64,000 nucleotides of DNA, taken from positions 1-64,000 of the forward strand of contig NZ_SMKC01000005.1 of assembly GCF_004348315.1 (NCBI RefSeq). Reading direction: 5' to 3'. Each line of letters starts with the position of its first letter. The stretch's first letter is position 1. The notes beneath the pieces were generated by a model. That model did not search any database. It saw only the letters and a program-made list of their open reading frames with translations, and had not been told where the DNA came from. This DNA comes from Streptomyces sp. 8K308. GTDB lineage: Bacteria > Actinomycetota > Actinomycetes > Streptomycetales > Streptomycetaceae. This document shows, in pieces, positions 1-7,953 of this stretch. Made by a program: the position numbers and the translations under genes.

Positions 1-169
1 GGATCGCGTCCAGCATCTGACGGTGACAATAGCTTTCCGGCTGCCCGCCCCGCCCCTGGAGCCAGGCCGGCACCGGCAGCAACGGTCGGATGGTCGCCCA
101 CTCCGCGTCCGTCATGTCCGACGGATACCGGCGCACCCGATCGGGATGATCGACCGCGTTGCCGTACAC
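1..169 (-). CDS. IS5-like transposase, N-terminal part, cut by the window edge
   Basis: Read on the minus strand, this stretch gives a typical insertion-sequence transposase N-terminus. It has RRYPSDMTDAEW followed by TIRPLLPVPAWLQGRGG and SYCHRQMLDAI, the opening pattern of IS5-group transposases common in streptomycetes. The GTG at 167-169 starts VYGNAVDHPDRVRRYPSD; an internal ATG at 113-115 (MTDAEW) is an alternative start. The DDE catalytic residues would lie beyond position 1, so neither activity nor completeness can be judged. The element end should lie between 170 and about 370, but no clear terminal inverted repeat was recognised. Family assignment is from motif recall, and the start is uncertain. 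Confidence 0.6.
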   Translation of the reverse strand, partial: MYGNAVDHPDRVRRYPSDMTDAEWATIRPLLPVPAWLQGRGGQPESYCHRQMLDAI

Positions 170-369
170 GTGCGCGAGGCAATCACACGATGGTGCGGCC
201 GAGTTGAACTGGACAGGCTCGGACACGTACAACAACGACACCAGGGCCTCCCGGCACTGCTCGGTTAGATTCGCATCCCCGAGCTACCGAGAGGCCCTGC
301 CTTCATGCGCATACAACGGGAACATCACCCCGACGGGAACCTGTTCGACCCGCACGTTCCGTGATCGGT

Positions 370-890
370 TGAGATACGGCTTCTCAGCTCAACCAGTTGC
401 AGGCCAATCGACTTGACGACCGGCCTGACGTCCCTGCAGCGGACCTGAACTTGCTGGGCGCCGGCGTCGGCTGTTGCCTGCACGAGCCGCTCCGTCAGCA
501 CAACCGCCGCAGCGCAGCGCTGGAACGCTGGATTGCCGCTGTCGGCGCCGAGAGCCCGTCTCAGTTGGCCGGGGATGACGCGGACCTGGATTGCCACCCC
601 GGCAACATGCTGGCGACCGGCCGGCGATCACAGGAGTCATCGACTGGGACGGCGCCGCCCGCGGTGATCGTCGATTCGACCTGGTCACCCTGCGCTTCGG
701 CATCCATGCCAAGAAGACCGACACGGGAATGACGGAACGCCTCGACGCCGTCCTCGACTCGCTCCCCGAAGAGATCCTGCGCCCAGCATGGGCCCACATG
801 AGCCTTCGCATGGTCGACTGGGCCATCAGACACTTCAGTCCGATCGACGTGGAGCACTGGCTGGACCTTGCAGAACGACGCGCGAGCTGA
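370..890 (+). pseudogene. Aminoglycoside-phosphotransferase-family kinase, frameshifted
   Basis: Two plus-strand frames together spell a phosphotransferase (APH family) fold. The first frame has LNQLQANRLDDRP and then the catalytic-loop-like DADLDCHPGNMLATG near 570-610. The second frame takes over near 615-635 with ITGVIDWDGAARGDRRFDL, which carries the metal-binding DWD, and runs to a stop at 890. The change of frame between the HPGN loop and the DWD motif shows a frameshift. The Brenner motif HxDxxxxN is degenerate, because an extra Cys stands before HPGN. The N-terminal nucleotide-binding half is missing, replaced by the IS5-like sequence on the left. It is a dead remnant unless the lesion is a sequencing error. 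Confidence 0.6.
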
Positions 891-966
891 CGCCCCAGCG
901 AGAACGCAGCCCTCGGCTCTGCCAAGCCATCGGACGTCGTCTTGTCGATGAGACGGCCGAATTCAC

Positions 967-1905
967 GTGCCGCGATGGACGGCCTTCGTACACACTGCAC
1001 GGATGGGTGGTGATGGTTCTTGGTCGCTGCAGGAGAGGGCTCTGCGACATGTAGCAGCCCTGTCGGTTGGAGGGCCGCTCGACTCGGGACTGCGGTTGAC
1101 GATGAACTTCCATCCCGACCGCTTGGTGGGTGATCGTCTGGTCCTCCTCAAGATGGCGGAAGACGGCGTCTACTGCTCGCAGTTCGTGACCGGCACCAGC
1201 AACGGCGGCCTGACCGCTTATCCAGGTGGTGACCGGTGGCGATGGGAGAGCCGTGTCTTCGGTGGTGCCTACGATCGTGCCGAGGCTCACGCACGGCCGG
1301 TCTACGGCGCGCTGAACTACCGGCGCGCCTCCGTCGGCGGCGCGCCGCGGTTCGGCTCCTCGCACTTCAGGCTCGCCGCCCACGCCCTTGAACGCGCGAC
1401 CTTCTGCTACCCGGACAGTTCGACCGATCCTTCGGCATTCGGTGTCGCGAGCCGCTGTGCCCTGATCGACCTGGCCCAGACCGATGGGTTGGACGCCTTG
1501 GACGGTCACATCGAGGCACAGATCCACGGGCCGGTCAGGCTCGACCGTGACGTGGAGGCGCTGGCCCTGGATCCCAGCTATCGCGGGACAGCCGTGGAAA
1601 CCGCCGCCCGCCGACTGCCGTGCCCGGTCGAATGGCATCCCGGTTACCACATCACCGCGGACCATCTGCGGCGCCACCCGGACTACCGCGGACAGGAGTA
1701 TGTCGACCTGGGCGCCGAGATCGCGGCCAACGGCAGCCTAGACCCTCGCACCATCGGCGAGGCCGCCGCCACCAGCCGCTACGACCCACAGGCACTGAAG
1801 AAGGTCTGGCACTGCCTGGCACGCTTCGGCGCGCCGCTTCCCACCAGCGTGGAAGCCCTGCACGCCGTCGCCATCTGCTGCTTACCGGAAGCAGCGGGGC
1901 CCTGA
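967..1905 (+). CDS. DUF3626 family protein
   Basis: A 312-residue protein with the diagnostic core of the DUF3626 family: NFHPDR near residue 47, SQFVTGTSNGGLTA near residue 71, and GGDRWRWESRVFGGAYDRAE just after. No biochemical function is established for the family. GTG 967 gives the longest reading; ATG 1003 (MGGDGSWSLQERAL) is an equally possible start, and neither has a strong ribosome site. Codon 306 is TTA (1882-1884), a rare codon that would need the bldA tRNA in Streptomyces. The gene converges on the truncated acetyltransferase that ends at 1921. The full family core is present, so it appears intact. Confidence 0.75.
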   Translation: MPRWTAFVHTARMGGDGSWSLQERALRHVAALSVGGPLDSGLRLTMNFHPDRLVGDRLVLLKMAEDGVYCSQFVTGTSNGGLTAYPGGDRWRWESRVFGGAYDRAEAHARPVYGALNYRRASVGGAPRFGSSHFRLAAHALERATFCYPDSSTDPSAFGVASRCALIDLAQTDGLDALDGHIEAQIHGPVRLDRDVEALALDPSYRGTAVETAARRLPCPVEWHPGYHITADHLRRHPDYRGQEYVDLGAEIAANGSLDPRTIGEAAATSRYDPQALKKVWHCLARFGAPLPTSVEALHAVAICCLPEAAGP

Positions 1906-1920
1906 ACGACAGCGTCGTCC

Positions 1921-2289
1921 TCACCGAGAGGGTGACGCGGTCGGGCGGCGATCAGTTCGTAGGCGCGCGTGAAGGTGCATGTCATGCCAGCCATCGGCAT
2001 GCTGCAGCCCTTCACCGGCGAAGTCCCGGCGGCCGCAGAGAACTCCGACGATCTCCGCCCCGGAACGGACGACGCGGCACAACAGCTCTGGGTGACGTAT
2101 CGTCTCCTCGATGAACTGTTGCCACTGCCCAATACCCTCCGCGGTGACAGCAGACCCTCGTTGCTCAAGAATCCACGTCTCATCAACACCAGCGTCTTCG
2201 TTCGGGTAGGTCTGGAGCCATGCCCTGAGCAACATATGGCCCACGGATTCAGCACCGTTGGGGTCGGACACTTCGATCAGCTGGACCAT
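1921..2289 (-). pseudogene. GNAT-type N-acetyltransferase, C-terminally truncated
   Basis: The ATG at 2289 starts VQLIEVSDPNGAESVGHMLL, and the protein continues through WILEQRGS, QFIEET and CRVVRSGAEIVGVLCGRR. This resembles the N-terminal half of a GNAT acetyltransferase, with beta strands leading to the V-x-G-x strand. After about residue 95 the sequence becomes unrelated and stops at 1921. The Q/RxxGxG/A acetyl-CoA loop is never reached in this frame or convincingly in the others. It is therefore probably a truncated or frameshifted remnant of about 122 residues. The substrate cannot be inferred. Confidence 0.45.
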
Positions 2290-2449
2290 GGGGTCATTCT
2301 CAGGGTGCGACCGAGGTATCGCATGCCGATATGCCACTCGAGCTATGTAGACAGCGGGATCACCTCCTACCTTCCGGTTACTAGGCGTCATGCCAGCCCG
2401 TCCCGTTCGGCACCGTCCGATGCTGAGCCACCGTGGACTGCCCCCGGCC

Positions 2450-2640
2450 TCAGCGCCTTGCGAGAAGTCCGTGTGTGATCAGCAGGTTTCGCACTTCTGT
2501 CAAGGACGCGGCACGCGTGTGTGCCTGCCGGAGTGCTTCCTCTCGGTGGGTTGTCGTCAAGCCGATCACCGTGCAGCCGGCCGCCACCGCCGCACAAATA
2601 CCTGCGGGGGCGGCCTTTGGCTCCACGGAAGGGTCAGGCC
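2450..2640 (-). pseudogene. HAD-superfamily hydrolase, C-terminal remnant
   Basis: The minus strand reads EPKAAPAGICAAVAAG followed by CTVIGLTTTHREEALRQAH, then a helix and a TGA stop at 2450-2452. APAGI..A..AGCTVIGLTTTH is the motif-IV region and following strand of HAD phosphatases of the phosphoglycolate/sugar-phosphatase type (usually EDAPAG). Here the acidic pair is replaced by Pro-Lys. Nothing upstream restores the catalytic DxD motif. It is a short dead fragment with no start codon, lying between the acetyltransferase remnant and the tryptophan dioxygenase gene. Confidence 0.45.
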
Positions 2641-2719
2641 CGCGTTCACTACGGCGCGGTCGAGTTCGAGACCGTTGCAGAAGCGTGCAGGTGGGGCAGG
2701 TCGGAGAAGGGCAATACAG

Positions 2720-3556
2720 CTAGGCCGGGCAGGCCCCGAACAGGTCGTGCAGCAGCGGGTAAAAACGGCGGCGCGCGGCCCGGCGGAGGTAGTCCACGCC
2801 GCTGGTCCCGCCAGTGCCAGGCGTGTCGCCGATGAGGCGGGCGGCGAGGTCGGCGTGGCGGGTCCGCCAGGCGACGACCTCCTCGTCGTACGCGTACAGG
2901 TGGGCCACCAGCCGCCGCAGCTCGCCGGTACCGGGCTCCTGCCCGGCGGCGATCCGGGCCAGGGTCGCGGGCAGACTGTCCTCTCCCGCGGCTTCCCCCA
3001 CGTCCCGCCCGCCGGTGTCCAGTTCGCGCAGGAGGTGCCGGAGACCGTCCCACACGCTGGGCTCGGCCAGGCGTCGCAGCACCGCGTCCCGTTCCTCGGG
3101 TCCCAGGCCGGCGCAGGCCCGCTCGGGCGGGACGGGCGCCTCCCGCCCGGAGAGGAACTCCAGCTCCCGGAACTGGGCCGACTGGAGCCCGCTGGCCGGC
3201 GCCAGCGCGTCGCGGAACTCGGCGAAGTCGGCGGGGGTCATGAACTCCAGGACGGCCAGTTGCTCCAGCAGCACCCGGCCGACGACGTGGATCCGTTCGA
3301 AGACGCGGGACGCCGCGGCGGGCCGGCCGGCGAACATCTCGTCGCGCACCAGTTCCAGGTCGGCCAGCAGCAGCTTGAACCACAGCTCGTAGGTTTGGTG
3401 CGTGACGATGAACGCCAGCTCGTCCCGGGCGGGCGGCCGCACAACGGGCACCTGGGCGGTGAGCAGGTCGGCCAGGCGCAGGTAGCCGCAGTAGGTCAGG
3501 GGGCCGGACGGCGGTAGCCCTGACGGGGACGCCGGTACGGAGGAAGCGGTCGCCAT
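2720..3556 (-). CDS. kynA: Tryptophan 2,3-dioxygenase
   Basis: This 278-residue protein has the full set of heme-dependent tryptophan 2,3-dioxygenase landmarks. FIVTHQTYELWFK (49-61) carries the distal His53, and SGLQSAQFRELEF holds the Arg130 that binds the substrate carboxylate in the family. WRTRH (230-234) supplies the proximal heme ligand His234, and GTGGTSGVDYL (247-257) is the mobile loop. The reaction opens the indole ring of L-Trp with O2 to give N-formylkynurenine. It is the last gene of a four-gene minus-strand operon: ATG 3556 follows the upstream stop by 2 bp, and GTGAC-type spacing implies coupling. A formamidase-like hydrolase divergent at 6859 would give kynurenine. No kynureninase or kynurenine 3-monooxygenase lies in the window, which argues against plain catabolism. 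Confidence 0.92.
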   Translation of the reverse strand: MATASSVPASPSGLPPSGPLTYCGYLRLADLLTAQVPVVRPPARDELAFIVTHQTYELWFKLLLADLELVRDEMFAGRPAAASRVFERIHVVGRVLLEQLAVLEFMTPADFAEFRDALAPASGLQSAQFRELEFLSGREAPVPPERACAGLGPEERDAVLRRLAEPSVWDGLRHLLRELDTGGRDVGEAAGEDSLPATLARIAAGQEPGTGELRRLVAHLYAYDEEVVAWRTRHADLAARLIGDTPGTGGTSGVDYLRRAARRRFYPLLHDLFGACPA

Positions 3557-3558
3557 GG

Positions 3559-4530
3559 TCACTCGCCCCCGTCCCCCGCAACCAGCCCGTGGCGGGCGAA
3601 CTCCTCGTAGGCGCCGGGCACGTCGAAGACCCCGGCGGAGCGGCACATCCGCACGGTGGACCGGGTGATGGAGCGGATGCGCTCCCGGTCGGTCGCCATG
3701 TGGTCGTCGACGACCCCGGCGATGACGTCGGCGTCGACCCCGGCCAGGGCGAGGGACGCGCGGGCCGGCCCGAGGTCGGCGGCGAGGCAGTCGTGGATCA
3801 GGGCAGGCAGGGCGTGGGCGGCCAGGGCGCGGTGCCGGGCGTCGAGCGCGTGCCACAGCCGGTGGAAGTAGCCGGAGAAGAAGCGGTGGTGGCGGCCCTC
3901 GTCCCGGGCGTGGTCCCGCATGAGGTCGCGGACCGTCGTGATGACCGTGGTGTCGCCGGGCAGCTCGTTGAGGACGGCGGTGATCAGCGTCTCGAATACG
4001 ACGACCTGTAAGAGCCCGGCGAGGACGGGTTCGCCGGGCAGCAGCCGGTTGGCCGTCGCGACGAGCCGGTCGACGAACCGGCCGTAGTCCCAGTCGGGTA
4101 CCGGCACGCCGGTGGTGTCGGCGATCTGGTGGGCCAGGTCGAGGCTGTACAGGGCGTGGTAGCCCTCGTCGCAGTAGACCTTGAACGCGTCCAGCCGGTC
4201 GTCCGGTGTCAGTTCGACGCCGCTGCGGCCGTTGGCGATCCGCTCGGCCGCGGTGTTGACGACCCGCGTCTCCATGTGGGTGGTCGATATCAGGAACTGG
4301 TACAGGTGCCGCAGCGCGAGCGCGGAGCGCTGCTGCCGGTCCAGGCCGGCCAGGAGCGGGTGGTCGAGGAAGGGCACCAGGCGTTCGGGGAAGAAGACCT
4401 TGCCCTGGTCGCTCTCGTCGTGGAAGAGCCGGCGTACGCCCGAGCGCACCCCCGCGGCGGTGTACCACTCGGCGAAGGGTCCCGTCGCTCCGGCGTCTGC
4501 GCCGTCCGGGGCCGGTGTCGCGGTCGTCAT
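3559..4530 (-). CDS. AurF-type non-heme diiron N-oxygenase
   Basis: A 323-residue protein of the p-aminobenzoate N-oxygenase (AurF) family. The seven iron ligands of AurF can all be placed with matching spacing: Glu87 (HMETR), Glu122 and His125 (DEGYH), Glu180 (FETL), and His207, Glu211 and His214 (HARDEGRHH). AurF oxidises an aromatic amine to hydroxylamine, nitroso and nitro forms. Other relatives act on different amines, so only oxygenation, probably N-oxygenation, can be claimed. It sits 16 bp after the aminotransferase-like gene and 2 bp before the tryptophan dioxygenase. The obvious candidate substrate is therefore the free aryl amine of kynurenine or a derivative. No redox partner gene is adjacent. 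Confidence 0.88.
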   Translation of the reverse strand: MTTATPAPDGADAGATGPFAEWYTAAGVRSGVRRLFHDESDQGKVFFPERLVPFLDHPLLAGLDRQQRSALALRHLYQFLISTTHMETRVVNTAAERIANGRSGVELTPDDRLDAFKVYCDEGYHALYSLDLAHQIADTTGVPVPDWDYGRFVDRLVATANRLLPGEPVLAGLLQVVVFETLITAVLNELPGDTTVITTVRDLMRDHARDEGRHHRFFSGYFHRLWHALDARHRALAAHALPALIHDCLAADLGPARASLALAGVDADVIAGVVDDHMATDRERIRSITRSTVRMCRSAGVFDVPGAYEEFARHGLVAGDGGE

Positions 4531-4546
4531 CTCCTGCTGTACTCCG

Positions 4547-5839
4547 TCATCGTGTCCGTCGGGTCGGTGGTCTTCGCCGCGTGCGCGCGGCGAGCAGCCC
4601 GCCCAGGCGCTCGACGGCCACGCGGACGGTGGTGGGTTCGGTGGTGTGGCACATCCGGAACCAGCCGGGTTCGGGGGCGGCGAACATCCCGCCGGGCAGC
4701 ATGCTGACCCGGCGGTTCTCGAACAGCTCGCGCCACAGGGCCTCCTCGGCCGCGTGCGCGGTGTCGGGGCCAGACGCGCCGGTGGGCAGGGCCGCCCGCA
4801 GGTCGAGCCACACGGAGAAGCCCGCCTCGGCCGGCAGGTGGGGCACGCCGTGGTGCTCCAGCGCGCCGGTCGCGGCGGCGTACGAGGCGCCCAGCCGGCG
4901 TCGCCCGGCGGCCAGGTACCGCGCGACCCAGCCGGGGTCGTCGGTCAGGAGCCACGCCAGCAGTTCCTGGGTCTGGGTGGACAACGGCGCGAAGTAGGCC
5001 AGTTCGCGGGCCGCGGCCAGGACGTCCGGCGCGGTGGTGTGCAGGACGCCCGCCTTGAAGCCGGGGAGGGCGAAGTCCTTGGCGAAGCCCCACACCACGT
5101 GGACCCGTTCCGGGGGCAGCGGCGAGCCGGTGGCGGCGTCAGCGGCGCTGACGAACCGCCGGGGCCCGAAGACGCTGTGGGCGTACAGCTCGTCGCTGAT
5201 GACGTCGAGGTCCAGTTCGGCGGCCACGGCCAGCAGCCGGCGCAGGACCTCCGCCGGGTAGACCTGCCCCAGCGGGTTCGACGGCGACGACAGCGCCAGG
5301 GCCCGCACGGGGACGCCGTCGCGCCGGGCGCGCTCCACGGCGTGGCGTACGGCGTCCGGCGCGAGGGCGAACCCGTCGGCGGGCGACAGCGGGGCGGGCA
5401 GCAGCCGGGCACCGGACCGGCCCGCGAGGTCGACATCGAATGCCCCGTAGTAGGGGGCCGGGACGACGATCCCGTCGCCGGGGTCGCACAGCGCGGTGGC
5501 GACGACGTCCAGCGCGGTGGTGGCGCCAGCGACGACCACGAGGTGGCCGGGGTCCACCGGGGTGGCACGTGAGGTGGCCGACAGGAACGCGGCGATCGCC
5601 TCGCGCAGCCGCGCCGAGCCGTGGAGCGGCGCGTACCGGGTGGTGGCGGCGTCGGGCGGCGGGGCCTCGGCGAGGCGGGGCGCCAGCAGGTCCGCCACGA
5701 GCCGGTTCTCGGCGGTGCCGAGGTTGACGTAGCCGCCGGGGTTGCGTTCCGGGTGATACGGGTCGGCCTCGGCGCGGAAGTGCGCGGCGGCGATGGGCGG
5801 TGACGCCTTGACCAGCCGGCCCGCCTGTCGGGACACCAT
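4547..5839 (-). CDS. PLP-dependent ACC-synthase-like / class I aminotransferase
   Basis: A 430-residue fold-type I PLP enzyme. It has NLGTAEN (39-45), the SSPSNPLG motif (184-191), ISDELYAHS with the PLP-contacting Asp216, and WGFAKDFALPGFKAG with the Schiff-base Lys254. NLGTAEN and SKDFGLPGF-like signatures are those of the 1-aminocyclopropane-1-carboxylate synthase branch, which also contains ordinary aminotransferases, C-S lyases and capreomycidine-synthase-type cyclases. The exact reaction cannot be chosen from sequence. In this operon it could transaminate kynurenine, or eliminate or cyclise at its amino-acid side chain. ATG 5839 lies 2 bp past the stop of the SDR gene, so translation is coupled. 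A 16-bp gap leads to the diiron oxygenase gene. Confidence 0.87.
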   Translation of the reverse strand: MVSRQAGRLVKASPPIAAAHFRAEADPYHPERNPGGYVNLGTAENRLVADLLAPRLAEAPPPDAATTRYAPLHGSARLREAIAAFLSATSRATPVDPGHLVVVAGATTALDVVATALCDPGDGIVVPAPYYGAFDVDLAGRSGARLLPAPLSPADGFALAPDAVRHAVERARRDGVPVRALALSSPSNPLGQVYPAEVLRRLLAVAAELDLDVISDELYAHSVFGPRRFVSAADAATGSPLPPERVHVVWGFAKDFALPGFKAGVLHTTAPDVLAAARELAYFAPLSTQTQELLAWLLTDDPGWVARYLAAGRRRLGASYAAATGALEHHGVPHLPAEAGFSVWLDLRAALPTGASGPDTAHAAEEALWRELFENRRVSMLPGGMFAAPEPGWFRMCHTTEPTTVRVAVERLGGLLAARTRRRPPTRRTR

Positions 5840-5841
5840 CG

Positions 5842-6699
5842 TCACCACCCCCGCCCGGCCTGCCCGGTCCAGTCGTCGTGGCCCGGGGTGCGGTCCAGGG
5901 CGGCCGGGTCGCTGCCCAGCCCGAGCGAGGCGTCGACGACGGCCCCCCGCAGGATCCGGGCCGGCTCCTCGCACAGCCACCACAGGACGTCGGCGACCTC
6001 CGCGGGCTCGATGAGCCTTCCGCCGGGCAGCCCCGAGGTGAGGGCCCGCAGCCGGCCGGGGTCCAGACCGTCGAGGGTGCTGGCGCGGAACATCCCGGTG
6101 TCGACGGCCCCCGGGCACACCGCGAACACGTCGACCGGCAGGGCCGACCACTGGGCCGCCAGGTGCCGCGTCAGGTAGGCGACGGCGGCCTTGCTCATGC
6201 CGTCCGCTACGTCGAACTGGGGGAACACGGCGACGCCGCCGCCGACGCTGGAGACGTTGAGGACCTTGCCATAGCCGCGGGCGATCATCGCGGGGGCGAA
6301 CTGCCGCACCAGCCACAGCGGCCCGAGGCAGTTGACGCGCAGGAACGCGGCGTCCCGGTCGGGGCCGGGCTCCGGCGCGTGGCGGGCCACGGTGGCCGAG
6401 CCCACGGCCGCGTTGTTGACCAGGACGTCCACCCGGCTGCCGGCGAGCGCCCGGCCCAGTTCCTCGTGGCTGTCCCGCTCCCCCTGCCGGAAGGCGAGCG
6501 CCGTGACCTCGTGGCCCTCGGCCGCCAGCTCCGTCACCAGCTCCTCCGCCGGTCCGACACCGCTGTGGTAGGTGAAGAACACCCGGTCCCCGGCGCGGGC
6601 GAACCGGCGCACCGCGGCCGCGCCGATGCCGCGCGACCCCCCGGTGACCAGTACGCCGCGACGCGTCCGCGCGTCCGTGTCCGCACTCGTTTCCCGCAC
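5842..6699 (-). CDS. Atypical short-chain dehydrogenase lacking the catalytic Tyr
   Basis: A 285-residue classical-size SDR and first gene of the minus-strand operon. The NAD(P)-binding TGGSRGIG (19-26) and the structural VNNA (94-97) are intact, and NVSSVGG (148-154) has the active-site Ser. The Tyr of the YxxxK motif is replaced: the local sequence is DVADGMSK, with Lys170 but Asp166 where Tyr should be. Such proteins are usually poor oxidoreductases, so it may have another role or an unusual proton donor. The GTG start at 6699 has AGGAAGGA five bases upstream. The operon order SDR, PLP enzyme, diiron oxygenase, tryptophan dioxygenase is tightly packed. Confidence 0.85.
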   Translation of the reverse strand: MRETSADTDARTRRGVLVTGGSRGIGAAAVRRFARAGDRVFFTYHSGVGPAEELVTELAAEGHEVTALAFRQGERDSHEELGRALAGSRVDVLVNNAAVGSATVARHAPEPGPDRDAAFLRVNCLGPLWLVRQFAPAMIARGYGKVLNVSSVGGGVAVFPQFDVADGMSKAAVAYLTRHLAAQWSALPVDVFAVCPGAVDTGMFRASTLDGLDPGRLRALTSGLPGGRLIEPAEVADVLWWLCEEPARILRGAVVDASLGLGSDPAALDRTPGHDDWTGQAGRGW

Positions 6700-6757
6700 G
6701 GGTCCTTCCTACCGGCGGTCGGCGGGTGGAGTCCCCGAAGTCGTCGGCAGCCGCCAC

Positions 6758-6800
6758 GACTTGTCCAAGTCGCCGGTGAGCAGCGCGACTTGTCCATGTC
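6758..6800. promoter_or_regulatory. Paired dyad operator between the kynurenine-type operons
   Basis: The intergenic region between the SDR start (6699) and the hydrolase start (6859) holds a perfect dyad GACTTGTCCAAGTC at 6758-6771. A second copy with one mismatch, GACTTGTCCATGTC, lies at 6787-6800. The copies are 29 bp apart, about three helical turns. Two similar dyads in a divergent promoter suggest a dimeric repressor or activator controlling both directions. No regulator gene is adjacent, so the protein is unknown. A TTGGAC hexamer (minus) lies inside the first dyad, but no good -10 was found. Confidence 0.5.
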
Positions 6801-6858
6801 GGCGGGCCGCCGCGGGCCGTCCCGCTGCTAGGGTCGCGGCGCCGAGAGGAGGTTCCGC

Positions 6859-7668
6859 GTGACCGAGGCGACCGAGGACCGCTCCGTCCTGACCCGGCCC
6901 GCTCCCGCGCCCGACGAGGTGCTGCGCTACGGCCCGGACACCGCCCACCACGTGGCCGACGTCTGGCGGCCGGCGCCGGGCGCCGCGACGGGCCGCCCGC
7001 CCGTGGTGTTCCTGCACGGCGGGTTCTGGCGGCCCGACTACGACCGCGGCCACACGCGCCCGCTGGCGGCGGCGCTGCGCGACGCCGGCTGGCCGGTCGT
7101 CTCCGCCGAGTACCGCCGGGTGCCGGGCCGGCCCGACCTGACGACCGCGGACGTCCGGGCCGTGCTCACGGCCCTCGCCGCGCTGCCCGGCGACGCCCCC
7201 GGCGGCACTCGCAGCGGATACGTCCTGGCCGGCCACTCCGCCGGCGGTCACCTGGCGCTGTGGGCGGCGGCCGCGCCCGGCGTGCCGCCGCCACTGGGCA
7301 CGCTGGCCCTGGCCCCGGTCGCCGATCTGCGGCTGGCCCACGACCTGGCGCTGGACGAGGACGCCGTCCACGCGTTTCTCGGCGCCGGTCCGGGCGGGCG
7401 CCCGGACCTGGACCCCGTCCGTGCTCCGGGGCCCGGCTCGCCGGTGACGATCCTGCACGGGGCGGCGGACCGGATCGTGCCCCCGGCCGTCGCCGCGTCG
7501 TACGCGGCGGCCCATCCCGGCACCCGGCTGGTCCGCCTGCCCGGCGCCGGCCACTTCGCGGTGATCGACCCGCTCAGCGCCGCCTGGCCGGCGGTGCCGG
7601 CGGCACTGGCCGAGCTGGGTGGCCCGTCCGGCCCGGACGGCCGTCCCGGGGCGACGGCACCGGACTGA
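6859..7668 (+). CDS. Alpha/beta hydrolase, kynurenine-formamidase-like
   Basis: A 269-residue alpha/beta hydrolase. HGGFW (53-57) is the oxyanion-hole motif characteristic of the esterase-type kynurenine formamidases. The nucleophile elbow is GHSAGGH with Ser127. An acid in HGAADRIVPP and the His in GAGHFAVIDP complete the triad. Hydrolysis of N-formylkynurenine to kynurenine and formate fits the tryptophan dioxygenase in the divergent operon; without that neighbour one would only say carboxylesterase. The GTG start is preceded by GAGAGGAGG (6844-6852), six bases away. It shares the operator region 6758-6800 with the minus-strand operon, so both halves of the route are probably co-regulated. 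Confidence 0.8.
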   Translation: MTEATEDRSVLTRPAPAPDEVLRYGPDTAHHVADVWRPAPGAATGRPPVVFLHGGFWRPDYDRGHTRPLAAALRDAGWPVVSAEYRRVPGRPDLTTADVRAVLTALAALPGDAPGGTRSGYVLAGHSAGGHLALWAAAAPGVPPPLGTLALAPVADLRLAHDLALDEDAVHAFLGAGPGGRPDLDPVRAPGPGSPVTILHGAADRIVPPAVAASYAAAHPGTRLVRLPGAGHFAVIDPLSAAWPAVPAALAELGGPSGPDGRPGATAPD

Positions 7669-7710
7669 CCGCCCGGCTCCGCGCGCCGCGGCCGAGCCCA
7701 GGGCGGCGGG

Positions 7711-7953
7711 ATCGATGCGGCCGAGGAAGTCTCACTCGGGCCACTGCACCGACGAGGGAACCGTCCGCGGTCCACCCTGATGCCCGCTGTCCTGCGGGAG
7801 CTGGACGACCACAAGCGAGCAGGCCGCAAACCCGAGATCCAGGAGGCCGCGAAGAAGGCCGACCGCCGGCTGAAAGGACTGCGCACCAACGGCAACGTGC
7901 TGCGCGGCGTCCGAGTCGCAGGGGACGTCCACGCCCTCTTCGAGTCGCCGTAG
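7711..7953 (+). pseudogene. PIN-domain-like protein, C-terminal remnant
   Basis: The plus frame reads GPLHRRGNRPRSTLMPAVL, then RELDDHKRAG, AAKKADRRLKGLRTNGN and VAGDVHALFESP, and stops at TAG 7951-7953. LRELDDHK...A..RL resembles the helix of PIN-type nuclease domains, in which the strand before it carries the first catalytic Asp; that part is missing here. An internal ATG at 7780 would give only 57 residues. It is a remnant with no start signal, and it ends exactly where the antisense carbohydrate-related fragment begins. Confidence 0.35.
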
